From assembly GCF_030272615.1 (NCBI RefSeq), contig NC_081413.1:558533945-558597944 (forward strand): a stretch of DNA of 64,000 bases, in the 5' to 3' direction. Under the pieces are notes generated by a model, which saw only the letters and a list, made by a program, of their open reading frames with translations, was not told where the DNA came from and did no database searches. Position 1 is the stretch's first letter. Every line of letters begins with the position of its first letter. Position numbers and translations under genes: made by a program. The DNA is from Cryptomeria japonica (taxonomy: Eukaryota; Streptophyta; Pinopsida; Cupressales; Cupressaceae). Positions 1 to 13,490 of the stretch are shown here, piece after piece.

Positions 1-359
1 AATTTACTTTACATACATATTAAATTATTTAAATAAATTACAAATTATGCATATAAATTACAAATTAGATATATGTACATCTTAATTGTACATGTCCACT
101 TAAGACATGTATTCAAATTTACACATATATGTCTTATTTTATTACCAAATTTTATACAAATACATTTAATTAAATGAATACATCCTAATTTAAATAAAAA
201 CATACATACTAAATTATTTGAATAACTTACAAACTATGCATGTGCATTTAAAATTAGATATATACGTCCTAATTGTACATGTGACCCACTTAAGACCTAT
301 TCAAATTTACACAAATGTCTTAATTTAATATCAAATATAATACAAATGCATTTTTAATT
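1..359. repeat. AT-rich tandem repeat, about 187-bp unit (left part)
   Basis: Two successive units are visible: the landmark ACATACATAnTAAATTATTT occurs near 11 and again near 200. Shared internal landmarks (AATTATGCAT, TTAGATATAT, CTTAAGAC, TTTACACA) follow in the same order. A third unit resumes at 3970 after removal of the 3.6-kb insert at 360-3969, with its landmark at 4002, which restores the same spacing (about 187 bp). No coding capacity is seen. Seen directly; whether this is an edge of a longer satellite array cannot be told from the window. Confidence 0.75.
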
Positions 360-460
360 TGTAATAACCCACCATGCTTAACCCAACAAATTTGACCATT
401 CTTTTTTTTTTTGTTTAATTTAATCATTTGTGTTTGATTCAATCGCATGCTCTGGGCATC

Positions 461-660
461 CATCCATTTGGATTAGGCATTCATCCATCTGGGATGATCA
501 TCTAACCATACGGGTTAGGCATCTGTCCATACGGGACATAAGATTTCATCTATCCAATACGGGATATGCATCTACCCATACGGGGTAGGCATCTATCCAA
601 TCGAGATAGGAGGTGCTCTAGCCAGAGACTTAGACTCATCGGGACCATTCGGGTCCTGAG
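461..660. repeat. Tandem array of short hairpins with constant loop and varying stems
   Basis: About seven units with ~21-bp spacing, each an inverted repeat around a short loop, mostly ATACG: TCATCC/GGATGA (481-497), CTAACC/GGTTAG (502-518), TGTCC/GGACA (524-538), TATCC/GGATA (551-566), CTACCC/GGGTAG (572-588), CTATC/GATAG (593-609). A further one is GGACC/GGTCC (642-656) with outer arms CTCA/TGAG. Stem sequences differ between units but remain complementary. More inverted repeats follow in the same LTR: GAATCC/GGATTC (790-806), GCTACC/GGTAGC (1077-1094), and a perfect 10-bp stem ATCCAAGGGG/CCCCTTGGAT (1318-1346). Function unknown. Confidence 0.8.
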
Positions 661-2221
661 CCACTCACTAAGTACTACACTCTTCTAACAGAAGTGCACC
701 AAGGTCACCGTCCTTAAGAGTAATTAAATAACATAATACAAGCTTGAATTCTGCCTTGGGATTTGGCTTAAAGCCTTGGGAAGTCAAGCGAATCCATATG
801 GGATTCTTTCCGAGTATGCATTGAATTACTTTTTCCATTTTATTTATCTTTCAAATTAGGGTTCTACTCAATCCTTCCTTACCAAGCCTAGACCCCACCC
901 ATGAACACCTGAGTACTAGGGACAACTCCGTCCCAAGACTGCCTACATACTGCTTCGGCACGGGATCAAGGCATAAAGTATGTAGTTCTATTTTCTACTC
1001 TATGGTTTGATGTAAATTGATTAGTGGGTACGCAACCCTTTCTAGGGTCAATGTCCCAGACAGTTTCTCTGCGTTTGCTACCCACGGTGGTAGCACTTAA
1101 GCAAGGGCTCAAGATGGCCCATTGCTTGTGGCCTAAAACAACTAGATCCTAATACCTATCATAAGCGTCACCCTTGACCAATTGTCAATCACCATTATCT
1201 CTTGAAAAATAAATCAATTTCATAGAAGCATTTCATTCAATCAACCCTAATAGGGGTTTACTATGGTTTAACTCAATGGATGTAACTTCATTTAAGGATT
1301 ATCTTATTAGATTATCGATCCAAGGGGGATTACCCACCCCTTGGATTTTAACTTCCAAGTGTCCCTTATTACTACCCGATGATTTATAGGGACGATGCCA
1401 CAGATGTCATTGATGTAACTTTATTAGGCATTAAGTGCAGTAGTTCAACACGACGACATTACCCGTAAGCATGACCCAGAGGCAATGTATATACTGAACG
1501 CTGCTAGGTTTTGGTTTTCCAACTTCCTTTGTTTAGTTTTCTTAACTAAGAGCTTATGAAAACATCATGCTTGAAATATAATCATGAAATGAATGCACAT
1601 AACTAGACATTGCGAAGTTTAATTAATTGAACAACTACTTTGATGGCATTCCAATACCATTTGATAAAGAGAAATACCATTCTTCTACAACTAAACAAAT
1701 TAATACATGTATTGGTATGATAATGGCAATTATGAACTCACGTGCAACTTGCATGAAGATGATGGAAATGTAACTTGCTCATCAATGAATGCAAATTAAT
1801 ATATAAGTAATGCAAAAATAGTGTCATTTACATACAAAATGAAGAAGTGTTTACTTCTATCATGAGAATAATTAATTATAGAGTTATTGGTTCAAAATGA
1901 ACAATTAGTTTATACTTTTGGCGATTTTGGATCAATCATAATAATAAGACTTAAATGTTTTAAAGAATCTAAAATTACCAATCAAGTAATCCAATAAATC
2001 TCAAATGGGTTGAGAGATTCCAATTATATACCTTAATTTAAATTTGCAAATTTATTACACAAAAAACCTAATTATAAATTTTCCTAAGTTTAATTTACTA
2101 ACTTAAAAATTATTAACAGTTAAACTAAAAATTTAAACTATAATTACTAACAAATTCCCAATTTATAAATTTTAAAATATAAAAATAAAAATCTAAATAC
2201 AAAAAAAATTATATAAGCGAA

Positions 2222-2455
2222 CTTGTTGTGTTAATAGTATGTAGGTGGGGGAGTGGGGACCACGGGTCCCATCACCCCTACGGTCCTGCATGCGCAAGCG
2301 CGCAGGGTTGAGGGGACACCGTGGGCCCCTCCACTCCCCCTACGGCCATTGTCGTGATAGTGACTACAGGAGTAGTGGAGGGTACCACTGCCCCCGACGG
2401 TTACTCCACCTCCCCATGCACGCCGCCCGAAACTCATTCGGAATAAATTCCGAAG
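2222..2455. other. GC-rich block inside LTR G
   Basis: An abrupt GC-rich island in otherwise very AT-rich DNA, with inverted repeats such as GGGACC-ACG-GGTCCC near 2257-2271. A TATATAA lies just left of it at 2211-2217 (+ strand). Solo LTR H has a comparable GC-rich block with a TATA box (35515-35740), so this may be the LTR promoter/leader region. That is inference; the open frames across it are short and look non-coding. Confidence 0.4.
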
Positions 2456-2512
2456 GACGTGATTAATATTAAAATCACTTGCAACATTAAAATTTATTTT
2501 CGTTGGGATAAA

Positions 2513-2616
<104 letters not shown>

Positions 2617-2758
2617 TTACATTCCCAGATTATTTGATGGTATATATATACAAAAAAGAGTATCTATGAAATAAGAACATGAATAAAATAGATAATCAAG
2701 TTATCGCAGAGGTAGGTAATTGTTTTAGATTGATTTTATAGTAAATAGGAGATTAATA

Positions 2759-2763
<5 letters not shown>

Positions 2764-2805
<42 letters not shown>

Positions 2806-2827
2806 TGAGAGAGAGAGAGAGAGAGAG
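2764..2827. repeat. Compound (GT)n-(GA)n microsatellite
   Basis: A GT run passes directly into a GA run. Just downstream, two copies of a ~60-bp segment (GGATGAATAACACAGAGG... near 2847 and 2989) form a local duplication. Confidence 0.95.
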
Positions 2828-3969
2828 TTTATTCTAGCATTCACAGGGATGAATAACACAGAGGATTATTCACAGGGAAATATATTCTTCAATTTCAACT
2901 AATATTCACAGAGAGAATATATAACCATATATATATATGTAAAAAAAAAAAATTATGTAATCAAATGAGAATAAAGATTTATTTACAGGGATGAATAACA
3001 CAGAGGATTATTCACAAGGAAATATATTCCTCAATTTCAACTGATATTCACAAAGAGATTTTCTTTCAAATTTTCATTTGAAGAGCCAGATAAATGAATT
3101 TGAGGGAGGAAATAAAGATTAAGATTCAAATCACACAGGGAAGAGTTTTTAATCTCAGAAAAAAAAAAATTAAATAAGAGAAACATAATTTTTTTTTTAA
3201 TAGATCTAAAATCTTTGGAAAAGCAAAAAGCAAGATCATGTGCTTATTTCTTAAGGAAAATAAAATAAGAAATAAAACTATGTTTTACATGCATTATGTG
3301 AAAGTAATTTATCAATATTTATTCCTAAATAAGAAAAAAAGATTTACAATAAGGGAAGATTTAGAAACCATATTTTGGGTAGTACCATTTCTCATATGTG
3401 AATGTGAAATAACAAGAAGAGAACCTGGCTTATCAAAGCTTGATGTTGAATCCTCTAGCTATCCTTTTGATCCTTCCTTGCAACTTGAGAGAAATCTTTC
3501 AAACAACAACTTAAAATCCTGCAACGAAAATGAGACTACCAAAGAAGATCCTACTACTAAAAACTTGGGAAATTTTCTTCAAAACAAAATCAACTCCCTT
3601 CTTTGAAACTTGCATACAATTTTATAAGAAAAATCCCTCAATTCCACTATCCAGAGAATTTAATTAAAAAAAGAGATTCTTTTCCAATATTGGACACATG
3701 CAAATTGATTAAAAACTTAGTGGGGGAGTTACATGCAAGGTGGTGGAGATTCTTCTAGAAGCTTCTAATTCCTCCTACAACATGTGCCATAATTGGGAGT
3801 AAAAATAAAAATAAATAAAGCTTTTTGAATTATATTCTCCAAGTGTGTGTGTGTGTGTGTGCTTATTATTATTCTTTTATATTATTTATTCAATCATTTC
3901 CAATAGCTCAACTAAAAATTATATGATAGAATTGTATCAAATCAAAAGTGATAAAGGAGGGTTGTGACA

Positions 3970-4180
3970 TAGTTAAATGAATACATGTCCTAATTTACTT
4001 TACATACATGCTAAATTATTTTAACAACTTACAAATTATGCATGTGCATTTAAAATTAGATATATAGATCCTAATTGTGCATGTCCCCTTAAAACATTTT
4101 CAACTCATCTACATCCCAATTTACTTTACATACACACTGTACTATTATTTAACATGTACATTAGTCATAAATCCTAATTT
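3970..4180. repeat. AT-rich tandem repeat, continuation after the insert
   Basis: Resumes the unit interrupted at 359: AAATGAATAC, ACATACATGC (4002), AATTATGCATGTGCATTT and TTAGATATAT appear in the same order as in the left units. A shorter partial unit begins near 4118. From about 4181 to 4974 I see no gene or recognisable element, only AT-rich DNA. Confidence 0.7.
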
Positions 4181-4974
4181 AACATAATTAAAATTTCACA
4201 TTTAACTAAACAATATGGTCCACACAAGCCATATATATATCACATGTATTACATTCAAACACTTTAGTGTATTTAATAATTTATCCAAAATTTAAAACAA
4301 GTTCTAAAGTCTTATTAATTCAATTCATGGGTTCAAACACATGTACTTTGGTGTATTAAATAGGTCACACCACTCTTCAATAACACTTAATATTTTCTCA
4401 TGATCTTCACTATCTAGTCTCCACTTTTGAGACCACCCACGACATGGAACTATATGAAGAATTAGGCCAACAACAATGACCAAGTGCCTATACTGATATA
4501 CCTTGTTGTCAATTTAATATTCAATGAAATGAATCCCATGTTGAATAATTTTAACTTGTTTGAAATATGTCCCTTGCACTACAATTAAGCTTGCATGTAT
4601 AAGAAACAAAAAAATCGTCTAGGTTCAAAAATTTGTGAAAGTGTATAAAAATTTAAAAATGCATGTGCATAAAATAAATTTAAGTAAAACACATGAATCA
4701 TTTCAAACCTGTGGGAAAGGGCATTCCATCGCTCATTTCAAATTTTGTTAACTTCTTTCTCTCTTCTGTGCAATGCAATAAATAATAAATAACACCACCT
4801 ATATTTCTAGCTTCTGCTATGACTGTAAAAATATCTCCTACAATTCAAATTTACATGGAAAATTAAAACTTATAAATAAAATGCAATCGATAAAAACTCA
4901 CAACATTATGAAAAAATATATAATTTTTAAAGTTATATACACGTGCATGCATACATACCTTTTTTAATCAATCA

Positions 4975-7443
4975 TTAAATATGGTCATAATCAATAGAAA
5001 TCAAAGGAATGTCTTTAAAGATTTCATCCTCATTTTCCTCGTATGCGTCAGTAACAATTAGTGACACCAAATTCCATTCACTTACATATCCAGGCTCTTG
5101 GTTCTTGCAATTAACATAGTTTTCTAAAATGCAATTAGAACAAAAACATAAATAATCGCTAGTGTACAATGTCCATGGGCGATTATTTGTACTCATGACA
5201 CAATGCAAAGATCTTGTCTTCTTCAGGCTCTTGCATCCATGCATTGATCTTCTATCCACATCTCCAAAATGTACATGTGTACATGCACATCTTTGTAAAA
5301 AAATGAACTAAACATTTTAATTTAATTTAATTCATTTCTAAGACAATTCCCTTTTTATTTATATTTTGAACTTAATTTTTTTCTTTAAAAAAGATCATGT
5401 ACCTGATCATATCTCCCAAAACACTTTATATGGAATGGGCTTGTATGTTCCCGATGATAAACCAATATAATTTGGCTGCACAAAGTGTTCCTTACACCAT
5501 TCAACATGTGCATCATCTATACGATCTTCTATTTAATTTATTTGATGCTTTCTTAGAACACATTTGATACAAGCTTCTACACCATCATGTTCACCCTTTC
5601 CATGCCCACTCTAAAAAAAATCCAAAAATATGGTATTTTGTCATTTCGATAATATCTACATAGTGCATAAAATGGCCTTGAAGATTTGAATTGTTTTGCA
5701 CATCCATAAGACCAAACAAAATGTTTAACTATTGTTATGTCTCTCTCTTTCAAATATTCAAAAAAAATCTTAAAGCAATGTTGTACAAAAAGTGTGTCAT
5801 GCTCCTTATCATCATTAATATAGAAGTGGTACTCTTTCTTAATGACACGATTTTCAAATGTATTGTTGGCAACATCAAAATCCATTTGTGCATGTGGATA
5901 AAATGCATGCACCATAATAGTGATTTGGTTTGAAAAGTAATACTTTGATTGAATCTCTTTTTGATGTGCAAAAGAGTAATTTTCTGCGAAGTCCACTAAT
6001 GATAGAATAGTTCCAAGTGGGAAAGTGTCTCTTAACGTTTGAATTTTTCTGCTTGCCATTTAGAAAAAATACTATGGCATATGTATGGTTTTATCAACTT
6101 AAGAAATTTGTTCATAAATGTTCCAATAGGTATCTCCTCTTCTACATAAGCTAACCTTGTAGATTCCTTTCCAAATTTTGTTTCAAAATTTTTGTACTTG
6201 TAACTCTTGCAATTTACCATCTTTGTCATGTCAGTATCTTCATCTCTCAAAACCAATTTAGCCAACTCCCCGCATGTTCCACAAATTGCTTTTATGCAAT
6301 ATATTTGACTAGTTGCATTATCATCTCATTTATCACATAAGATGGATGCTATGAATTGACTTGCTCATTTAGGAGGAGCATTTTTCATAACCATCACTAT
6401 TTTCTCTAAGTTTTCGAAACACTTGATAGTGCATATCAAATTCAATGTGATAACGACAACAAGTTTCAAAGAATTTTTTTACCTTCACATAATATGGCCT
6501 TAACCTTTCAAACATTGTTTGTCCAATCTTTATATGAGGGTTTAATTTAGTAAAAGACACATACAATTCATGTTTTGTTGTGTCTAACCAATGTTTTATA
6601 TGGAGATCATAACGATCAAGGCCAATTCTATGCTTGATAACATATCTACTGTTTGATGAAGGACAAGTATTATCATTCCAAAAACTTGTCACCAAGTTCC
6701 TAACAACATCTTCAATCCCATCAGAACAGGAGCTCTACACATAATTGCCCAATTCCCTTCTGAGGTAGTATCATCCAAAGTCTTTCTCCTTTTCACATAT
6801 TTTGATATTGTCCTTCTATTAAAACCAAACTCAGATGACAGTGAAGAGATTTGTCTTTTTTGAGGCATTCTCTCATTTACTAAAGATGTCATTTTTCTTG
6901 AAATGGTCTTATCTACTGTTCGAGATTTTTTTTACCAATGTTCACCAAACCTTTCTTAACATTTTCAACAATAGATTTTTGTAGCTGAGAAGTTTTCCTC
7001 TTTTTACTTGTTGTATCTATACCCAACAATTTTAATGGATCTATTAACTCATTACGAGGAAGTACAATTGATAAAAATTGAGCTTTCTCTAGTGTAGTAT
7101 CAAGATTATTGAAATGAGACACTATTTTTTTTGTAGTTTTATTCATTGACCTCCTTTTAGTATGTCTAGGTTCTTCACTAATTCATTTCAACTCATTCAC
7201 ATCCATTTCAAGTAAATGATCTAAATTTTTATAAGAAATATTTCTCTTCACCTTTTTAGCGAGATCCACTATATGCTCATCCATACCAGTAGAAGGTAAG
7301 GACCTTGATCCCTCTCCTTCGACCTCCATTGATTCAACTTGGGCCTTTTCCCTATGTCCTTCAACTATAATGTGTTCTTCAGCCTCATTTGTCTCAACTC
7401 CCACTTGAGAACTTCCTTCTTTTTGAGCCCGTTCTGCACACAA
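4975..7443 (-). pseudogene. Decayed DDE-type DNA transposase
   Basis: Seven overlapping minus-strand open segments read as one broken protein. In order: an acidic/basic N-terminal part (7443-6913); a helix-turn-helix-like part (6892-6689, SSEFGFNRRTISKYVKRR); a Cys/His segment ending in CCRYHIEFDM (6695-6369); a second part (6265-6032); then the catalytic core (6059-5577) with DFAENYSFAHQ and WSYGCAKQFKS; and a Cys-rich tail (5259-4975). I recall this DFAENY / SDGCAxQFKS / SGHGKGEHDG architecture from unnamed plant and animal DNA transposons. The expected second Asp (WSDG) is Tyr here. The GHGKGEHDG motif is present but in another frame, after a slip in the A-run at 5613-5620. Dead copy; no terminal inverted repeats were identified. 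Confidence 0.65.
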
Positions 7444-8953
7444 AAGATGACATGTATATGATGAATAATGATGAACAACAGATACCCTAACTAGTACTAA
7501 GACAAGGGAGGGGGGGGGGGTTGAATCAGTACATACAAAAAAATTATGTGCAACTTATCAAGTTAAAACAATGCTAACCGGTTGTCTTCATTACTGAACT
7601 TAACCATGACAATACCGGTTAAACACAATAAGACTTCAGACAACATAAACCAATAAAACTAAACCCTTCAGATTCATTCAATACTTGATAACTACTTCAC
7701 CCATAAACATATGCATGTGGTGTGTCAACAATACCATAACCATTAGCTTTGCATGCATAATCACGTAGACAAAGAATACTTAATCATCACAAAAAATGCA
7801 CAACTCATGACACACATATTTTTCACGTGGAAACCCAAATGGGAAAAACACGGTGGGGATGAATACCCACAAGCTTGTTTTTGAACTCTTTTGAAGCTCG
7901 CTCGGTTAGGAGCCTAGTCCGGTTAAAGACTTTACAATAAGGTTCTACTAGGAACCGGTCATGTTAAAGATCACCCGGTTAAGGGATGGCTATATACCCT
8001 GTTAAAGGTTGAAACCCTGTTAAAGGTTACCTTGCTAGAGGATTTAAAGAACTCAATGAACTTGAGTCACCTAGTTAGAGGATTTACAGAAATCCCATTA
8101 AAGCTACTCGACAAAGGGATTTTCCTTCTGTTGTAATGATTAAAAGACAACAGGTAAAGCTTTGATCTGATAACAACACTATATGCTAAGGCAGATCCTT
8201 TTCAGTTCCTCTACTCTGCAATCACACTCTTCATTTTGCTCTCACTAGTCTGGCAAGTATCTCATCACTCGGATACACACACACAACACTTTCCAACAAC
8301 TTACAATAACAAAGATCATCGACCTTATAGACAACAATTAGGTCGGTAGCATAAACCCTAAACCTTAAGCATTTTGGGTTTACAATATAAGCGGTCCAAT
8401 CTTGACTATCCAAACACTTTGCATAGAGCAATACAATTTCAAACAGATCACAAGACAATTTGCATCATCCATTCTTCACCGCACATAGAAATCAGTAACT
8501 CATCACACTTTCTTCTTATACCACTAAGAAGAATGTTCATTCCCGAGGTAGATATTTAATGCAGATGATCTTCACATGCAAGATCCTCAAGAAAATCATT
8601 CACGTGCATAAGGATGACATGGCATCACAATCTCATATGCATCTCTTAGCTAACTCATCACAGAATGTCATCGGTTGCATCGCACAAGCGAGATTGCCAA
8701 ACTGGAAACCCTAGAGCTAAGACTACCAATCGGTAGTCACACTTAGTGAAACCTAGACACTAGTTCATTACATCTCTTCATACCGGTTCACCAACTTCTT
8801 CCAAGCTGCATACCAGTTCACTTGCACTTATTCACATCAATGACAACATACACTATCATCATATCAACATGCTGGTTCATCATATGCCAACAATATATAT
8901 AGTAAGATAAAGGTCCTAAAAAGAGATCCTCAAAAAGACTTAAGAGTCTACAA

Positions 8954-9026
<73 letters not shown>

Positions 9027-9300
9027 TTTAAAAGGATAGAGAAAAGATCTAGTCGTAAGAAGACTTAACGGGAGAGAGGGGAGACCTAAAGATCTAATTT
9101 AAACTAAAACTATATTTATTTTAATCCACCAAAATTTCAAATATATAAATTGCTAATCTAGAGAGAGGTCCTAATAAGAGATCTAAAAAGAAAGGTCCTA
9201 GAAATGGACTTAAGGGGAGAGAGAGGTTTGCAAGAAAACCAAATAGGACCCTAAGATAATGGATCTGATAAGGGAACCACTTAGTGATATGTTGTAGTAC
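7444..9300. other. Repeat-rich DNA, possible Copia LTR fragment
   Basis: No convincing gene. 7484-7530 (ACTAGTACTAAGACAAGGGAGG then a G-run and TTGAATCAG) and 7825-8110 (repeated CCGGTTAA / CTGTTAAAGGTTnCC motifs) resemble the kind of sequence seen in plant Copia-type LTRs. A dead Copia RT fragment follows at 9310. Neither LTR ends nor a TSD could be fixed, so this remains a suggestion. Confidence 0.3.
8955..9023. repeat. (GA)n microsatellite
   Basis: About 69 bp of uninterrupted AG/GA dinucleotides. Confidence 0.97.
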
Positions 9301-9309
9301 TAACTTATT

Positions 9310-9730
9310 ATAGGTTTGTATGTTAATGATTTTTTGTGTATGGGTAGTACCTCTAAGATGAAGAATGAGTTCAAAATTTCTATGGTGAATGAATTTGAAA
9401 TGAAAGATCTAGGTATTATAAATATTTTCTAGGAATAGAGGTTTATCAAAGTAAGGATGAAAATTTTATTTGTCAAATGAGTATGCAAAGGATATAAGAA
9501 ATTCAATATGATTGATTGTGATGGGCATCATCTCCAAGTGCTCATGGGGTTATGTTGTGTAGAGATAATGGTGCTAAAATATTTGATGAGACAACTTACA
9601 AAAGTATTGTTGGGAGTTTGACGTTTTTAACCCACACGAGATCTAATAAATTACATAATCTAGTGTGTTTGCAAGATATGTGATAAGGACAACAAAGAAA
9701 CCTTTTATGTAGGAGGGATTATGAATGAAG
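9310..9730 (+). pseudogene. Copia-type reverse transcriptase remnant
   Basis: Translating all three plus frames gives pieces of the C-terminal half of a Ty1/Copia RT. They are GLYVNDFLCMGSTSKM (the YVDD catalytic box with the first Asp changed to Asn), EFKISMVNEFEMKDLG, then after a frameshift LGIEVYQSKDENFICQMSM, and finally YKSIVGSLTFLTHTRS. The order and spacing match the palm/thumb region and the start of the RNase H link in the family. Several stops and frameshifts make it non-functional. No matching gag, integrase or LTR pair is seen nearby. Confidence 0.8.
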
Positions 9731-10877
9731 GAAAATGATTGACTATGTGGGACCAAGACTGGTTTTACTTAACACAGATGTGGTTTCTGTTGATACTGGC
9801 AATGTTTGTTTGAATGTTTTTGTAGCAAGAAGACACAACAAACAATGAAGACACAATGTTTGAAGGTGTTTTTTGTCAAAATGATTGTAATGTGTATGTT
9901 CTATAGGCCGAATCAACCCAAATTTCCATGGGTCTAGCACAATTGAAAACACATCAAACGCTTAGCTAAGGACATTGTTCTCATTGCGGTAACCTCAACC
10001 CACAACCTGGAATCTTTGTCGGCTCAAGTGTAGGGACACCTTGAGGGGTGTATTCACTAATTTGCCTTTTTCGTGAGCGGATAGTTAGGGGCCTCCAAGA
10101 CTGGAAGCATAATCCTATCACCCTCTCCCCGAAAAGCTACAAGTAGCTTATGCTAAGCCAAGGATTTCTCTCTCATCCCATGGGAGCCTTATGGTGAGTA
10201 TCTTGGGGGGAAAACCAGCTATCCCCTTGCACTGAAGTTATCACGATGTTCAATCAAAAAAGGGCGGGCCACTAATCTAAAGGTGTCTAGTCATGTTTCG
10301 GGGCATCTGGTGGCTATACATGCGGCATTTTGCTCATGTTAAATGAGGACTCCCAGTCCGCAGAGGTTACGCTCTATAGGTTTTATCGCACCAAATGGCA
10401 CTAGAGGAGATAGATGTTGGTATAACACATCAGCACTAGGTGATAAGGGACTTTCGTCCAAAACCACAATCTTTTGTATAGTGAACCAAAATAAAATGTC
10501 GTTTGGGTCAATCTCTCTCACAAGATGAGAGGCAGGCCCTCTAAAGATAATAACAATTTCTCTTACACCCAAGATCTAATGGAAGGCGAGGGGAGAGGAT
10601 ACTTTTGTTATTACCTTAGGTTCTAAACTAAACACAACATGCCAAAGGCACAAAACACACCAAGCAAGTTAATTACCCTCAACAAACAAAGAGAATGTCA
10701 ATAAAATCGTGTGAGTCTAATTAGACTAGGAATTTGAAATGCAAAGACACACATTATTTCAATTAAAACAAGATTATTTTTAATTAAAGCGAGATTATTT
10801 TTTATCCAACCATTTCCAATTTATTAACTTGTTACTCTAGACATAGACGTCCTAATTTAAAGACATCCTAGAAAAAG

Positions 10878-10885
<8 letters not shown>
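9731..10885. other. Unassigned region, no supported gene
   Basis: Moderately GC-rich for this window (about 9950-10600), with only short open frames, the best being 77 codons on the minus strand at 10339-10572. I do not recognise any product and see no tRNA, LTR end or PBS. Confidence 0.4.

Positions 10886-10957
<72 letters not shown>
10886..10957. repeat. (GA)n microsatellite
   Basis: About 72 bp of GA dinucleotides. 10958-13490 is AT-rich and shows no gene; a short paralogous pair (ATGCCCTACATATTGATGT near 11981 and ATGCCCTGGATATTGATGT near 12152) is the only other structure noticed. Confidence 0.97.
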
Positions 10958-10961
<4 letters not shown>

Positions 10962-12721
10962 ATAAAAAGATTTAAGTAGAGCATCATAAACTAATTTCAA
11001 ATTTGATTATTTTTAATTTATTTATTCAAAATGTCTCATAATTTAAAAAAGCACAAACACACTTAACAATGTTTAATAAAAATAACATAATTTAGAAATA
11101 ATTAAGATAGACTTAATTTAAAAATTATGAATTTAATTAAATAAAATATTTTAAATAATTTTCATAAAATTATTACATAAAAAATATGTGACTAATCAAA
11201 TAAACACAATTTTCGGTACGTAATACATGTAAATTAAATTAGAAATTAATTAAAGATACATACATGCATAATATCTTTGCATTCTCAGTTCTCGATATCT
11301 TTGTTCCATGTTGGGTGAATACTTCCTTGAAGTCTTATTTTGCCTTCTCTTCTTGTTATCCATGCCTTTAAAATAAACTTCAAATATCCTCAAATTTGTC
11401 GCCCACAAAATGACCTTCAAATTGTTGCCCTTAAAATAACCTTTAAATGTCTTCTTTCATTAAAAAATGTGAAATACTTTGATAATTTGTGTTTGAAAAA
11501 ATGAAATAAAACATTTCTATTTATAGTAGATTGCTAATTGTTAAAAAAATATAATTTTGCATGGGCCTAGGTTCTTACGAATGTCGGCCATTAAAAAATG
11601 GCATGTTCGCACAAACCAGTTAGTTACGTGGTTGTTTGTGCACTTCGTGTTCAAGCGAATATGGGTTTGAGCGAAGTGCCTTGAGTTCAAACGACCCCCC
11701 TTCGTACGAACCCCTATACGCACAAACTGGCTTCCTAGACATCTATCTCCCAAATTCTTCAAAATTTTGGTTTGAAACCTCTGGTTCAAGGCTCAAATGA
11801 AAAAATCTTGACAACCCAATAACATAGGATGGTAATGCTTGAAGCAAGCTTTCCAACAACTATAGTTTTATTACGTTGTGAGTTTATTATGATCTTGGTT
11901 TTTTAGTGAACATGAAATTTTTTGTTCAACGCATTGGGAAAAATAGTGAACTAATTTTAAAAAATTATGAAAAATATTTATGCCCTACATATTGATGTCT
12001 TCTTTCTAACAAAAAAATAAAAATTGAATTTCGATATATATAGAACAAGTTATGTGTTCAAATGTACACCTATGTCTAAATTATAATTAGTCGAACTTCA
12101 AAACTTAATGAAATAAAAAATATTCAACATATCATTATCAAACCAACTCCATGCCCTGGATATTGATGTTACAAACCAAAATTCCAAAAAACAAATTTAT
12201 CATTTATAGAGAAAAAAAGATGCTTTTCAGGAGGCACATCACGCTTATTAAATGTTTGTTGTAAAAAACTACTTTTCGAGGGAGATGGAACTAAAAAATA
12301 ATTTTCTCCAAAAAAAAATTTGAAAAAAATATATTTAGAATCTACAGACAAGATGTTACAAATAACTAATTTATATCATCTTCAAATTCTTAATGATTTA
12401 AAAGTTATTGGTGTCGGAAACTGAAGATTATTTTAAAAATGTTCATCTCAATGTCAAAGTTGGCAAAAAAGTGAGAACCATTATTGTGAGTTCACCCAAT
12501 AGTCAGTAAGGGTTTGAACCTTTGACACAACAACAATAATGACACAACTTAACCATCACGTTATGGGATATACTAATTTCATGTTGTATTTTATTTGTAC
12601 GCTTATTAAATGAAAAAAATACATCAAATAATTTAAAGTAGAACATTTTTTTGGCAAATGTATACAACTCACAAAATAAATGGCATGAACACATACAAAA
12701 AATGTAGTAAATTTGCAACTT

Positions 12722-12723
<2 letters not shown>

Positions 12724-12778
<55 letters not shown>
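12724..12778. repeat. (TA)n microsatellite
   Basis: About 55 bp of TA dinucleotides in AT-rich non-coding DNA. Confidence 0.97.
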
Positions 12779-12781
<3 letters not shown>

Positions 12782-13490
12782 AATCAACATACCCAAGAAA
12801 AAATACTATATCTAAATGAAATGAATTGAGCTCATTTATTTTAAGTACTTGAAATTAAATATATCATGTATAATATATTTTACCACTTTTTATACAAAAT
12901 ATAATGTTTGAAAGAAATGTTCACTTGATATTGTGAATATATAGATTGTGTTTACAACTATTTACACATATCCAACCATTTGTATATAATATTTATAAAC
13001 GTGGAGCTACTTTGTGTACACACATTCAAAGACCACATTTATAGATTGTATTCCTTTCAGTTGATGCTTTCTACAACATTGGATGTTTAGTATCCTAAAA
13101 TTCAAGACTTCATGTTCTAGTTCATTGTTGCTTACAACAAAGTTCTAAAAGACGAGACTCTTTTGCATACAAGGATATAGAAGAATGTTACACATCTAAT
13201 ACTTTCCTAAAGAACTATTTAAGTGCAATTATCACATTTGAGAGACAAGTTATAGATTTTTGTACACCCATATACAAATCTGCAAGTCTATAAGCAAAAG
13301 GGTCTTAGACTCATAGATTGCATTGTGCTTATTGGGTGTATTAGCCCTTCTCAACTATAACATTAATCTTATCATAAAAAATAGTCTTTAATAGAGAAGT
13401 AAATTCTATTTTCATCAATTTATGATCTTGACTTTGTGGTACCATTTTAAAGGGGTTTGTATTCTTGACTCATTTAGATAAAGGATTTGG

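Noticed and set aside
10201..10290. Phrase AAAACCAGCTATC resembling antisense large-subunit rRNA
   Set aside because: Only about a dozen bases match what I recall and the surroundings do not, so no rRNA gene is called.
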